Shown: one piece after another, positions 63,285 to 64,000 of the stretch
How the letters are laid out: the number at the start of each line of letters is the position of its first letter
Position numbering within the stretch: the stretch's first letter is position 1
Source of the DNA: Paguma larvata
Taxonomy: Eukaryota > Chordata > Mammalia > Carnivora > Viverridae
Assembly: GCA_030068075.1 (NCBI GenBank)
Contig: CM057833.1
Location: 43,853,587-43,917,586 of the forward strand
DNA: 64,000 nt
Direction of reading: 5' to 3'
The notes under the pieces: generated by a model
Seen by the model: only the letters and a program-made list of their open reading frames with translations
What the model was told of the DNA's origin: nothing
The model's database searches: none
Translations under genes and position numbers: made by a program

Positions 63285-64000
63285 AGATGCACAAAGGTGA
63301 AACAAGTGACATGCATGCCTTCCTTTGGAGGATTTCTGAGAGTTAAACTTGGGGCGGGGTTGAGATATCAAGATGGCTCTGCATAAACAAAAACTTTACT
63401 AGGCAATCACATTTGGTTCATATCAAAATCACTCGGATCCAAAGATGCATTCCAAGCAGTTGACATCCATTTCAGTTGGACGCTAATCCCATTTTAAAAA
63501 TTAATCCAAACTTGACAAGAAGCTGATCTCATGTAGCTCATCAGGACATCCCACTCCCAGTCAGTTTCCAGGGAAGGAAATGGGGAGCCTGGCTGTCAAA
63601 GCCAGAACTGAAGACATGCCTTTCCCTCATTTCAGCTAAAATGTGCATTTCAGAAAGGATCGGAACAGGCTGGTTGAATTTCATAAATCACTGCTGCCAC
63701 AGCCTCTTCGCCTTTCAGTTGAGATTTACCAAAAAACAAAAGCACTCATGTCCTTTCCTGCAGTCACTGAATCCTAGAGCCCCAGTCCCAGAAGGGCCTC
63801 CAAAAACTTACCTCTTCCCTCCCCATCAACTCCTCACATCAAATAGTCACCAAAGTCCACAGTCCTGTCCTCCTGCCATTCCCGAAACCCATCTTTCCAA
63901 CTTTACCCCAGCTTTTGCTCCCTTGGTCAACACTTCTCACTTAGAATACTGCAGTCAAGTCTCAAATCTTCAGGACTCTGCTCATCCATCCTCTGTAATG
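63285..64000. other. Unrecognised stretch, possible L2 at right edge
   Basis: No repeat recognised from 63285 to about 63760. The pyrimidine-rich end ('cttttgctcccttggtcaac' and beyond) could be the start of an L2 that continues past the window. Confidence 0.35.

Noticed and set aside
1..64000. Mitochondrial insertions, satellite arrays or intact endogenous retrovirus, as known in cats
   Set aside because: No mitochondrial gene order, long satellite array or retroviral coding sequence was recognised. The only ERV-related piece is the old solo LTR at 19785-20240.

Overview
The window is non-coding nuclear DNA of a mammal, almost certainly a cat (Felidae). The evidence is a set of 17 tRNA-derived carnivore SINEs (CAN-SINE/SINEC type). 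Sixteen of them carry the feliform-style body: a tRNA-like head with pol III A and B boxes, a CT-rich middle, and a tail of AATAAA-type units. Carnivore-type L1 3' ends and many ancient mammalian repeats (MIR, L2, MER5/MER20-like, an MLT1-type LTR) support this. I found no protein-coding gene, exon, tRNA, rRNA or other RNA gene that I can defend. The open frames present are chance frames, frames running through repeats, or remnants of L1 ORF2. The window could be intergenic or lie inside a large intron; the sequence alone does not decide this.

Layout. 1-9.5 kb: mostly old MIR and L2 fragments with two SINEs (6.3 and 8.4 kb). 9.9-10.8 kb: a decayed L1 ORF2 reverse-transcriptase fragment carrying an in-frame 36-bp duplication. 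12.1-15.3 kb: stacked insertions, namely L2 split by a SINE, a second L2 split by a SINE, then an old antisense L1 split by a younger sense L1 with a 16-bp target duplication. 16-24 kb: L2, MIR, a MIR split by a SINE, an antisense MLT1-type LTR, and an AT-rich old repeat containing three adjacent perfect hairpins (21.4 kb). 24.4-30.5 kb: sparse repeats and mostly unrecognised sequence. 30.5-38.5 kb: an old MITE-like element, L1 pieces, five SINEs and L2/MIR. One of these SINEs (34.15 kb) carries a 64-bp inverted copy of sequence lying about 450 bp downstream. 39.9-40.6 kb: a 660-bp AC-rich satellite-like block with a longer internal repeat. 42.3-45.7 kb: L2 split by a SINE, a 1.06-kb 5'-truncated L1 with an (AC)23 tract, and a 105-bp tandem duplication. 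46-64 kb: scattered MIR/L2, five more SINEs, an AT-rich block with a 17-bp-armed palindrome (58.7 kb), and several repeat-free stretches that could hold regulatory elements.

There is no gene system working together here. What the window records is insertion history: MIR and L2 are oldest, MER/MLT1 and old L1 come next, then carnivore L1 and at least two SINE age classes. On top of this sit small rearrangements: four direct duplications of 34-36 bp, one of 105 bp, and one inverted templated insertion. Boundaries of old repeats are approximate (often plus or minus 20-50 bp) because they were judged by eye against remembered consensus patterns.
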